From a virus, in the IMG/VR virus record IMGVR_UViG_3300042520_000697, positions 1-34,704 of that record: DNA of 34,704 nt. One strand, 5' to 3'. Shown here in pieces: positions 16,549 through 22,650 of the stretch; the stretch's first letter is position 1, and the number at the start of each line of letters is the position of its first letter. The notes below the pieces were generated by a model, which saw only the letters and a program-made list of their open reading frames with translations, was not told where the DNA came from and did not search any database. The translations under genes and the position numbers were made by a program.

Positions 16549-16760
16549 TGGAAAAAGGAAAATGTCCAAAAGGATATATGTTGTATGCAGACCCAGTAAC
16601 TGGTAAAGAAAAATGCATAACACCATCTGAATTTTATAAAGATTGGGAAAAAGAAAAGGGTAGACCTGGTATGATTAAAATGATAAATAGAAAACCTCCA
16701 AAAGGAAGAACAACTTTAGCTAAAAAAGGTGGTAGTGTAAAATCTAAAAAGAAGAAGTAA
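16548..16760 (+). CDS. Small basic protein 3 with C-terminal KKGGSVKSKKKK tag (70 aa)
   Basis: An ordered-looking N-terminal part contains CPKGYMLYADPVTGKEKC, two cysteines flanking a short hairpin, then a Lys/Arg-rich linker. The C-terminus KKGGSVKSKKKK is nearly identical to that of the protein ending at 17848 (RGGSVKSKTKKK) and similar to that ending at 18817 (KKGGAIKRKKK). Overlaps neighbours on both sides by one base. Function unknown; the shared tail suggests a common targeting or binding signal. Confidence 0.6.
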   Translation: MEKGKCPKGYMLYADPVTGKEKCITPSEFYKDWEKEKGRPGMIKMINRKPPKGRTTLAKKGGSVKSKKKK

Positions 16761-16990
16761 TGGCTGTTAAAAAAACAACAACTAAAAAAGCACCAGCTAA
16801 AAAAGCAAGTACAACAAGTATATCAATTGGACTTGGTAGTAATAAAGCTGAGATGAGAAAATGGGAAGTAGAATCTGCATTAAGTACTTTAAAAAGAGCA
16901 GAGGATATCCGTAAGGATAAAAAGATGATGACTGATATTGCAAATCTTGCTAAAGAACAAATGAATGTTTTAAAAAACTTTAGTAAGTAA
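16760..16990 (+). CDS. Small basic protein 4: Lys/Ala/Thr-rich head and helical body (76 aa)
   Basis: The N-terminal 20 residues (AVKKTTTKKAPAKKAST) resemble histone H1-like or ParB-tail basic repeats. Residues about 28-76 are an amphipathic helical region (AEMRKWEVESALSTLKRAE, then a helix to KNFSK). A disordered basic arm plus a helix is a plausible DNA-contacting architecture, but the family is not recognised. It sits in the middle of the basic gene cluster, overlapping the previous stop by one base. Confidence 0.6.
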   Translation: MAVKKTTTKKAPAKKASTTSISIGLGSNKAEMRKWEVESALSTLKRAEDIRKDKKMMTDIANLAKEQMNVLKNFSK

Positions 16991-16992
16991 TT

Positions 16993-17283
16993 ATGGCACA
17001 GGCAAAAACTAAGAAGGTAAAAGTTACTGCCGGTGGTGAGAAACATGTAGTATATAAAAAGACTACAAAAAAAGGTGAAGGAAAGGTTGGTCACATAATG
17101 GTCAACCATCCTACCAAAGATAAAGGACAGTGGGATACTATAGACTTAACTAAAAAAGGTAGAGCAAAAACAGTTAAACAAGGTGTTGCTGCAACTAAGA
17201 AGTGGCACAAAGATAATCCTGACTATAAATATAAAGGTAAAGGAAATGGGAAAGTCTCCAGCATGGCAAAGAAAAGAAGGTAA
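16993..17283 (+). CDS. Small basic protein 5 (96 aa), GKVGHIMVNHPT type
   Basis: The central pattern GHIMVNHPTKDKGQWDTIDL (about 33-52) followed by TVKQGVAATKKWHKDNPDY and a basic Gly/Lys end is one I recall from small uncharacterised proteins of environmental and Bacteroidota phages. It appears folded in the middle, with disordered basic ends. Its last 38 nt overlap the start of the next gene. Function unknown. Confidence 0.65.
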   Translation: MAQAKTKKVKVTAGGEKHVVYKKTTKKGEGKVGHIMVNHPTKDKGQWDTIDLTKKGRAKTVKQGVAATKKWHKDNPDYKYKGKGNGKVSSMAKKRR

Positions 17284-17527
17284 GAATCCAGAAGGTGGTC
17301 TTAATTCTAAAGGGGTAGCTAGTTATAGAAGAGCTAATCCTGGTAGTAAACTTAAGACAGCTGTAACTACTAAACCTTCTAAACTTGATCCAGACAGTAA
17401 GTCTGCTAAGAGAAGAAAAAGTTTCTGTGCTAGGATGAGTGGGATGAAGAAAAAACTAACAAGCTCTAAGACAGCTAATGATCCTGATTCAAGGATCAAT
17501 AAGTCTTTAAGAAAATGGAACTGTTAA
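17246..17527 (+). CDS. Small basic protein 6, KNPEGGLNSKG / DPDSKSAKRRKSFCARMSGM family (93 aa)
   Basis: From the ATG at 17246 the product begins MGKSPAWQRKEGKNPEGGLN, then DPDSKSAKRRKSFCARMSGM (about 48-67) and ends NDPDSRINKSLRKWNC. I recall this as a well-conserved short phage protein family of unknown function (a DUF). A longer reading from 17183 would add 21 residues that do not fit the family start and would lie entirely inside the preceding gene, so 17246 is preferred. It overlaps the upstream gene by 38 nt. Conserved Cys and Trp at the C-terminus suggest a specific fold or partner. Confidence 0.75.
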   Translation: MGKSPAWQRKEGKNPEGGLNSKGVASYRRANPGSKLKTAVTTKPSKLDPDSKSAKRRKSFCARMSGMKKKLTSSKTANDPDSRINKSLRKWNC

Positions 17528-17539
17528 ATTATATATACA

Positions 17540-17848
17540 ATGAAAAAAACAATTAAAACTACAAAAATGAAAAAAATGTCTAATGGTGGACAAAAAGATC
17601 CTGGTAAAGGTGGTAGAATTGCTGGTCTTGCAACTACAATTTCTGGTGCAATAGGTGTTGGAACTAAGATGCTTAGTGATGCAATTAAAAAAAGAAGAGC
17701 TGTTGTACAGGGTGCAAAAGAACTTAGAAAAGCTGATCCTAACCTGAAAAAAAAGGAAGCAATAAAAGCATCACGATATACAATTAACAATCCTACACCA
17801 GAAGCAAAAAGAGGTGGAAGTGTAAAATCTAAAACTAAGAAAAAATGA
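17540..17848 (+). CDS. Small basic protein 7 with RGGSVKSKTKKK tail (102 aa)
   Basis: The basic N-terminus with MSNGGQKDPGKGG is followed by a Gly/Ala/Thr-rich hydrophobic helix at about 26-46 (RIAGLATTISGAIGVGTKML), a charged helix (KKRRAVVQGAKELRKADPNL) and the tail RGGSVKSKTKKK. The hydrophobic helix could insert in a membrane or pack in a bundle, recalling small ejection or internal head proteins, though that is speculation. The tail matches that of the gene ending at 16760. The stop overlaps the next ATG (ATGA). Confidence 0.6.
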   Translation: MKKTIKTTKMKKMSNGGQKDPGKGGRIAGLATTISGAIGVGTKMLSDAIKKRRAVVQGAKELRKADPNLKKKEAIKASRYTINNPTPEAKRGGSVKSKTKKK

Positions 17849-18183
17849 AAAAGTGTATGTCAGGCTGTGGAGGTAAGATGATGTCAAATGGTGGTGCTAA
17901 AGTTGCCAAAATAAAAAAGATGGCAGCTGGTGGTGCTGCTGGAAAAATGATTCCTTTATATGATAATAATCCTAGAGTCTATAGTGGTCGTAGTTTAAAA
18001 AATGGGGGTTCTGCTTCACTTCCTGTTTGTAAAGGTGGTGATGTAAGAATGCCAGATGGTAGTTGTGGTAAAAGAAAATTTAAATCAGGTGGATTTAAAG
18101 ACTTATCAGGAGATGGTAAGATTACAAAAAAAGATATTTTGATCGGTAGAGGTGTTATTAAAAAAACTACTAAAAAGAAATAA
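17845..18183 (+). CDS. Small basic protein 8 with NGG repeats and an EF-hand/dockerin-like loop (112 aa)
   Basis: The Gly/Lys-rich N-terminus has repeated [K/S]-N-G-G elements (MSNGGAK, LKNGGSA), cysteines at the start (CMSGCGG), then FKSGGFKDLSGDGKITKKDI. In DLSGDGKITKKD, residues 1, 3, 5, 6, 8 and 12 match the calcium-binding loop D-x-[DNS]-x-D-G-x-[IL]-x-x-x-D of EF hands and dockerins. It ends GVIKKTTKKK. I recall short phage proteins ending with this 'DGK(I/V)T..D(I/V)L.GRGV' pattern, function unknown. Calcium binding is predicted from the loop only. Confidence 0.65.
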   Translation: MKKCMSGCGGKMMSNGGAKVAKIKKMAAGGAAGKMIPLYDNNPRVYSGRSLKNGGSASLPVCKGGDVRMPDGSCGKRKFKSGGFKDLSGDGKITKKDILIGRGVIKKTTKKK

Positions 18184-18185
18184 TC

Positions 18186-18332
18186 ATGGCTGAAAAGAAG
18201 GATAAGAAATGGATACAAAAAGCAGTTAACCCTAAACATAAAGGTTACTGTACTCCAATGTCTAAACCTACTTGTACTCCTAAGAGAGCAGCTCTTGCAA
18301 GAACTTTTAAAAAAATGGCTAAAAATAAATAA
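18186..18332 (+). CDS. Small basic protein 9, HKGYCTPM type (48 aa)
   Basis: The 48-residue product has KKWIQKAVNPKHKGYCTPMS, then KPTCTPKRAALARTFKKMAK. The KGYCTPM..PTCTP spacing of two Cys-Thr-Pro units and the basic helical end recall a short phage protein seen repeatedly in environmental phage genomes; its role is not known to me. It fits exactly between its neighbours with 2-nt gaps. It is shorter than many annotation cut-offs. Confidence 0.6.
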   Translation: MAEKKDKKWIQKAVNPKHKGYCTPMSKPTCTPKRAALARTFKKMAKNK

Positions 18333-18334
18333 TC

Positions 18335-18817
18335 ATGGCAACTAAAAAAACACAAGTTAAGAAAAGTCCTACTGGAGCTCCACTAGGTAATCCACTTAAA
18401 TTCTTTAGAGAAGGTGGAGAAAAAATAAAAGCAATGTTTAAAAATGGAGGATATAATGTTCCTAAAAATGCACCATTGCCAAGAAAAGATAATGGTGGTG
18501 GATCTGGTATGGGTAGAATGGCAGCAGATGATGCAGCATTTGATGCACTGATAAATACATCATCTGCACCAGTTAGTACACCAAAACCTTCTAAACCAGT
18601 ACCTGGTGGACCTTATGGAAATACTACTCCTGGTCATATACCATTAAGAGGTTATGGAAGCCAAAATACAACTCCACCAGATAGTGTAAGAATGAGAGAT
18701 TTAGTTCCTCCTGATTTGGGTCCTATAAAAGGAGGAGGTTTTGGAAATACTACTCTTGGTCATACAACTCCTTTGATTAGAAAAAAAGGTGGAGCTATAA
18801 AAAGAAAAAAGAAGTAA
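18335..18817 (+). CDS. Small basic protein 10, Pro/Gly-rich with KKGGAIKRKKK tail (160 aa)
   Basis: The longest of the basic set. A basic N-terminus contains FKNGGYNVPKN (about 36-46), then a long disordered Pro/Gly/Thr/Ser region with two related units, PGGPYGNTTPGHIPLRG (about 89-105) and KGGGFGNTTLGHTTPLIRK (about 133-151), then the tail KKGGAIKRKKK. The internal GNTT(P/L)GH repeats and the shared tail with two other proteins of the cluster suggest one protein class with a common C-terminal signal. Function unknown. Confidence 0.6.
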   Translation: MATKKTQVKKSPTGAPLGNPLKFFREGGEKIKAMFKNGGYNVPKNAPLPRKDNGGGSGMGRMAADDAAFDALINTSSAPVSTPKPSKPVPGGPYGNTTPGHIPLRGYGSQNTTPPDSVRMRDLVPPDLGPIKGGGFGNTTLGHTTPLIRKKGGAIKRKKK

Positions 18818-18820
18818 GAC

Positions 18821-19519
18821 ATGCTTAATAGTACTATTACCATAAAGATGAAACAGAGGCTTAACAAGCTTGACAGTCAGGATTATGATAATATAAACTG
18901 CTGGCAAATTGTTGAGTCTTTTAATAAAGCTCAGGTAGAATGGGTTAGAAGACAACTTCATGGTCTTAATATAGTTAAAGAAGGTGATGAACAATCTACT
19001 CGTAGAAAAGATGACTTACAAAAGTTATTAATAAAAGAACCGTTTTCCACAATAAAAAAAGATCAATACTATGAGGGAAACATTCCTCAAGATTATTTAC
19101 AGTGGAAAAGAGTAGATGTCTATGCTAAAAAAGAATGTTGTGATAAAAGAAGAATGAATGTTTATCTTGCAGAAGAAGGTAATTTAAATCAACTTCTAAG
19201 AGATAAATTAAAGCAACCAAGTTTTGATTGGGCAGAAACATTTGCTACTTTGATTATTGATACAGTACACGTTTATACAAACAATGAGTTTGATGTATCT
19301 GATGCACAACTTACTTATTATAGACAACCTATTAAGATACAAATAAACGGGTGTTCAGATCCCTACACGGGAATCATTTCTACTACAGAAGTACAATCAG
19401 AATTCAAAGATGATATAATAGAATTAATAATAGACGAAGCAGTAAGTATCTTAGCTGGAGATATAGAATCTGGAAATCAGTTCTCTAGAACACAAGAATC
19501 TGCAGAAAGAAGTAACTAA
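18821..19519 (+). CDS. Head-tail connector-like structural protein
   Basis: 232 residues. The N-terminus reads MKQRLNKLDSQDYDNINCWQ, followed by EAFNKAQVEWVRRQLHG-like (here ESFNKAQVEWVRRQLHG, about 28-44). The middle has PQDYLQWKRVDVYAKKECC (about 89-107) and a beta-rich C-terminal half with YYRQPIKIQING. I recall this pattern from structural proteins in Cellulophaga- and crAss-like phages. A helical N-terminus with a beta domain, between capsid and tail genes, suits a connector or ring protein under the portal. The exact ring assignment is inference. It is 2 nt upstream of the ferritin gene. Confidence 0.6.
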   Translation: MLNSTITIKMKQRLNKLDSQDYDNINCWQIVESFNKAQVEWVRRQLHGLNIVKEGDEQSTRRKDDLQKLLIKEPFSTIKKDQYYEGNIPQDYLQWKRVDVYAKKECCDKRRMNVYLAEEGNLNQLLRDKLKQPSFDWAETFATLIIDTVHVYTNNEFDVSDAQLTYYRQPIKIQINGCSDPYTGIISTTEVQSEFKDDIIELIIDEAVSILAGDIESGNQFSRTQESAERSN

Positions 19520-19521
19520 TT

Positions 19522-20136
19522 ATGGAAGCAAAACCAAGATCTTTAAAAAGACCAACTAATACAGTTGTGGGATTAGAAAATAAACATATGGATATTTCTA
19601 AACCTAGTGAAGGTACTACAACAGAAGTTCCTACAACTAAAACAAAGAATCCTCTACTAGATGATTCATGTGCTAGTTATCTTAACTATAGAATACAACA
19701 AGAAGAATATTCAGCAAGAATATATCTATCAATGTCTATGTGGTTAAACAATGAAGGTTACATGGGTGCAGCAGCATTATGGAGAACATACTCAGATGAA
19801 GAAATGAAACATGCTGATATAGCAAGAAAGTATATGTTGTCATTTGGTATCCAACCGGCTACACCTAGATTAGATCAACCTAAACAAACTTTTTCAGGTC
19901 TTCCTGAAATTATTAAGATGTCATTTGAACATGAAATAGAAGTATCTAAACAAATAAAAGAAATGGCTAATCATGCATTGTCTGATGGTGATCATATGTT
20001 GTATGAATTATGTCTTGCTTATCTAAAAGAACAAGTGGAAGAACATGATAAAACTCAAACTTGGATGGATAAACTTGAAGCTTTTGGTACAGATAAGATT
20101 GCTCTTAGATTACTTGATAATGAAATGGCCGGATAA
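19522..20136 (+). CDS. Ferritin (FtnA-like, ferroxidase centre intact) with N-terminal extension
   Basis: 204 residues. Residues about 50-204 align by eye along the whole four-helix ferritin core with E. coli FtnA. The ferroxidase ligands are all present: Glu61 (QEEYSA), Glu94 and His97 (EEMKH), Glu138 (FEHEIE), Gln171 and Glu174 (KEQVEEH), corresponding to FtnA Glu17, Glu50, His53, Glu94, Gln127 and Glu130. It should oxidise Fe(II) and store Fe(III) in a 24-mer cage. Residues 1-50 are a basic/Thr-rich extension with no FtnA counterpart. It is not a Dps. It sits 2 nt after a connector-like gene and before promoter P4, inside the virion gene block, so a virion-associated role or host iron/oxidative control are both open. 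Confidence 0.9.
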   Translation: MEAKPRSLKRPTNTVVGLENKHMDISKPSEGTTTEVPTTKTKNPLLDDSCASYLNYRIQQEEYSARIYLSMSMWLNNEGYMGAAALWRTYSDEEMKHADIARKYMLSFGIQPATPRLDQPKQTFSGLPEIIKMSFEHEIEVSKQIKEMANHALSDGDHMLYELCLAYLKEQVEEHDKTQTWMDKLEAFGTDKIALRLLDNEMAG

Positions 20137-20150
20137 ATTTTTTTAAAAGT

Positions 20151-20182
20151 TTTGATATTTCAAAAACTTTTAGTATATTATA
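20151..20182 (+). promoter_or_regulatory. Promoter P4 for the abundant structural protein
   Basis: TTTG (20151-20154), 19 nt, TATATTA (20174-20180) in CTTTTAGTATATTATA. This is the best match in the window to the Bacteroidota promoter layout. It lies 32 nt before the ATG at 20213 with an A-rich leader. Confidence 0.7.
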
Positions 20183-20212
20183 GTATATATTTATTAACTA
20201 AAACAAAAAACA

Positions 20213-21790
20213 ATGAGTTATTTTAATCATGCCTTTAGAAAAACCTTTGTGGGAACAGAAGGTTATACTGATCTTAATGGTGGTCAACTTGGTACTACTG
20301 GAAATATTTTTGAAGGTGGTCAATTTGGATTTGTTAATCCTAGAAACTGGACTGTAGTTCCAACAATTTATAATGCTGTTACGGTTGGTTGTTGTAACCT
20401 TATTCTTGCTGCAGGTTCAATTTATCAAAATGATAAAATTGGTCCTTTCCACGGAGGATACTTAGAATCTAACAAGTCTAAGGAAATTAATCCAAGATAT
20501 GTAAACAAGTTCTACCGTGTAGATCCATGTTTACCACAAAATAATGTTATCCATATTGGTAACACAGCTTGGACTGATAGTGTTGCATTATCATTATCTA
20601 CGGCTGGTGCTGGTGATCCAGGTGTTAACTTAGTTGATGGTGTGTATACAGACATTCCATTATCTGGTGCAGGCACTGGATTAGTAGTTAATATCACTGT
20701 AGTAGGTGGTGTAGTTACTTTTGTAGAAATTGTAAATGGTGGTTCAGATTGGACAACAGCTGATACAGCTACAACTAGTGATGAACTTATTCCTGAAGAT
20801 GGTGATGGTACACAACCTATATTTGTTGTAACAGCTGGTGTTGGTGCTAACTGTTGTAAAGAATTTTTCTGTGGTGAGACTTATACATTACGTGTTGATG
20901 TTAAAGGTTCTCCTGCATTAAGATTACTTAACCACAACTCTTACATCATTGCTTCTGCATATGGTGGATGTTGTCCTGATGGTGCAATTGCTCCAGTAGT
21001 AATTGACTCTACATTAATCTTCAAACAATGGGCTGAGGCTATTACAAGATATCCAGTTATCTCTCCATTTATGCAAATCATCTTAGTTGATGAGACAGGT
21101 ACTCCTTGGTATGCACCAGGAACAAGTGCTTCTTTCTTAGCTGCTAATGGTGTTGATACTTGGGATCATTATGTATCTCCAGGACACACTCCTGATGGTT
21201 GTGCTGGATTAGTTCTTAATGGAGCTTATGTAGATACTAAATTCCAAAACTGTACATTCCAAATCTCTGACTTCTATGAATTAGAGCCAGTAAGATTGTA
21301 TGCTTCTGAAGTAGACTTAAATGGTGATCCATGTTTGTTTGATGGAGTATGTGTTGTTACAGAATGTGAAGGAAGACAAGCAATGGGATTAGGTGAGTCA
21401 GTTGCAAGAGATATAATTTTATCTGAACAATACAGACAAAACTTCTTCCATTCAGACTTCCGTATCCGTGAGATTACTCAAGGTTACAGTGTGTTTGATT
21501 TTATCAATAGAAATACTTTGTATACAAGATATTTCTTGCAACACAATGTTCCACGTTTCAATAACCCAACCAGTACATTTGATAATGATCAATACTTGTT
21601 AGAAGTTATCACTTGTGATCGTATTGCTGCATTTGAAACTTTTGTTGATGCATGGTTAGAAGAGTGTTCTCAGTGTACAGGTATGGAAATTGAAGGATGT
21701 GTTGAACCGGTTTGTGAACCAGTTTATAACTTCCCAGTTTTAACAACTAATTTCACTCCTAACGTAACAGTAATTTGTCAGACTCCTTAG
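20213..21790 (+). CDS. Abundant Cys-rich virion structural protein with inserted beta domain
   Basis: 525 residues. It begins MSYFNHAFRKTFVGTEGY and later has FIFKQW-like SPFMQIILVDETG, SVFDFINRNTLYTRYFLQHN (about 424-443) and many cysteines, often paired (GCCNL, NCCKEF, GGCCPD). Residues about 131-210 carry a Gly/Val-rich unit (VDGVYTDIPLSGAGTGL ... VVTFVEIVNGGSDW), a module I recall as a frequent insertion in phage structural proteins. Arg codons include CGT and Phe/Asn TTC/AAC as in the capsid gene; it has its own promoter and a strong hairpin after it, so it is probably highly expressed. A tail or head-decoration role is open; the family is not identified. Confidence 0.6.
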   Translation: MSYFNHAFRKTFVGTEGYTDLNGGQLGTTGNIFEGGQFGFVNPRNWTVVPTIYNAVTVGCCNLILAAGSIYQNDKIGPFHGGYLESNKSKEINPRYVNKFYRVDPCLPQNNVIHIGNTAWTDSVALSLSTAGAGDPGVNLVDGVYTDIPLSGAGTGLVVNITVVGGVVTFVEIVNGGSDWTTADTATTSDELIPEDGDGTQPIFVVTAGVGANCCKEFFCGETYTLRVDVKGSPALRLLNHNSYIIASAYGGCCPDGAIAPVVIDSTLIFKQWAEAITRYPVISPFMQIILVDETGTPWYAPGTSASFLAANGVDTWDHYVSPGHTPDGCAGLVLNGAYVDTKFQNCTFQISDFYELEPVRLYASEVDLNGDPCLFDGVCVVTECEGRQAMGLGESVARDIILSEQYRQNFFHSDFRIREITQGYSVFDFINRNTLYTRYFLQHNVPRFNNPTSTFDNDQYLLEVITCDRIAAFETFVDAWLEECSQCTGMEIEGCVEPVCEPVYNFPVLTTNFTPNVTVICQTP

Positions 21791-21815
21791 TCTTTCTAGT
21801 ATTAGTATAAACAAT

Positions 21816-21850
21816 AAGGGGAGAAGAGTTTCAAACTCCTCCCCTTTTTT
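21816..21850 (+). terminator. Terminator or attenuator after the abundant structural gene
   Basis: Outer stem AAGGGGAG (21816-21823) with CTCCCCTT, inner stem GAGTT/AACTC separated by an AA bulge, followed by TTTTTT. The next gene starts 12 nt after the T run without a visible promoter. Confidence 0.85.
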
Positions 21851-21862
21851 ATTATAAAAACC

Positions 21863-22420
21863 ATGGCAAATCATATTTTAAGTTTAGAAGTACCAACTGT
21901 AATGAATGCATGTATTCTTACTGTCTTTGATACTAGTATATATTCAGAAGCAATTCCAGTGGTATGTGAAACATTAAATATTACATTACCTGGTTTTTCT
22001 TATTCAGTACAATTAGATGTTGATGCATGTGCTGGATGTTCTGGATTTTTAGAAAATATAAGTGCTTGTGATCTTGGTGTTCAAACTGTAAATTGTGGAA
22101 CTACATGTGCTGATCTACCTGATGGAGTATATATTATTAAATATAGTGTATCTCCAAATGATGTAGTATATGTAGAGTATAATCATATGAGAATCACACA
22201 AGCATTAAATAGATATTATAATATTCTTTGTAGAGTAGATGTAGCAGATTGTGATCCACCAGCAAAAGTTAAACAAAAATTAGAAATGCTGAGAATGATT
22301 AAGATGTATCTTGATGCTGCAAAATCAAAAGTAGAGTTTTGTCACGAGCCTCAGAAAGGAATGAGTCTTTATAACTATGCTTTGAAATTATTAAAGAAAA
22401 TGGATTGTGTAAATTGTTAA
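21863..22420 (+). CDS. Tail-module structural protein, MANHILSLEVP type
   Basis: 185 residues. N-terminal beta-rich part (ANHILSLEVPTVMNACILTV), a Cys-containing middle (CAGCSGFL, NCGTTCADL), then DGVYIIKYSVSPNDVVYVEY (about 89-108) and a helical C-terminal half ending in KVEFCHEPQKGMSLYNYA and CVNC. I recall this as a recurrent structural protein of Flavobacterium and related phages; the role is undefined. A beta domain for tail interaction plus a helical end is consistent with a tail or baseplate part. It follows the attenuator hairpin, so levels should be below those of the upstream product. Confidence 0.6.
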   Translation: MANHILSLEVPTVMNACILTVFDTSIYSEAIPVVCETLNITLPGFSYSVQLDVDACAGCSGFLENISACDLGVQTVNCGTTCADLPDGVYIIKYSVSPNDVVYVEYNHMRITQALNRYYNILCRVDVADCDPPAKVKQKLEMLRMIKMYLDAAKSKVEFCHEPQKGMSLYNYALKLLKKMDCVNC

Positions 22421-22439
22421 ACTTTAAAACCAACAAAAA

Positions 22440-22649
22440 ATGAGTAGTTGTCCTAATTGTGGAGCCAAATTAAGTTGTGGATGTCAGAAAAGAACACTTC
22501 CCAATGGAAAACAAGGATGTAGTAGTTGTGCTAGTAAAGCTGAGAAAAAACCAGAACCAACTACAGCTAAATCTTCTAATCAACCTAATGTAAATAAAAA
22601 TGTTTGGGGACCAAATAGATATCTGAACTTGAAAAAATTTATTAAATAA
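22440..22649 (+). CDS. Small zinc-ribbon-like protein (69 aa)
   Basis: The N-terminus carries CPNCGAKLSCGC and CSSC, with cysteines at 4, 7, 13, 15, 27 and 30, a pattern typical of a zinc ribbon. The C-terminal half is polar and ends NRYLNLKKFIK. I recall similar 'SSCPNCGAKLSCGCQKR' proteins in tail modules of Flavobacterium phages. The zinc knuckle probably stabilises a small tail or assembly component. It is preceded by the AAAACCAACAAAAA leader and followed 1 nt later by the next gene. Confidence 0.65.
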   Translation: MSSCPNCGAKLSCGCQKRTLPNGKQGCSSCASKAEKKPEPTTAKSSNQPNVNKNVWGPNRYLNLKKFIK

Positions 22650-22650
22650 A

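Noticed and set aside
17183-17245. Longer start for the KNPEGGLN-type protein
   Set aside because: The extra 21 residues lie wholly inside the preceding gene and do not resemble the remembered family N-terminus; ATG at 17246 is preferred.
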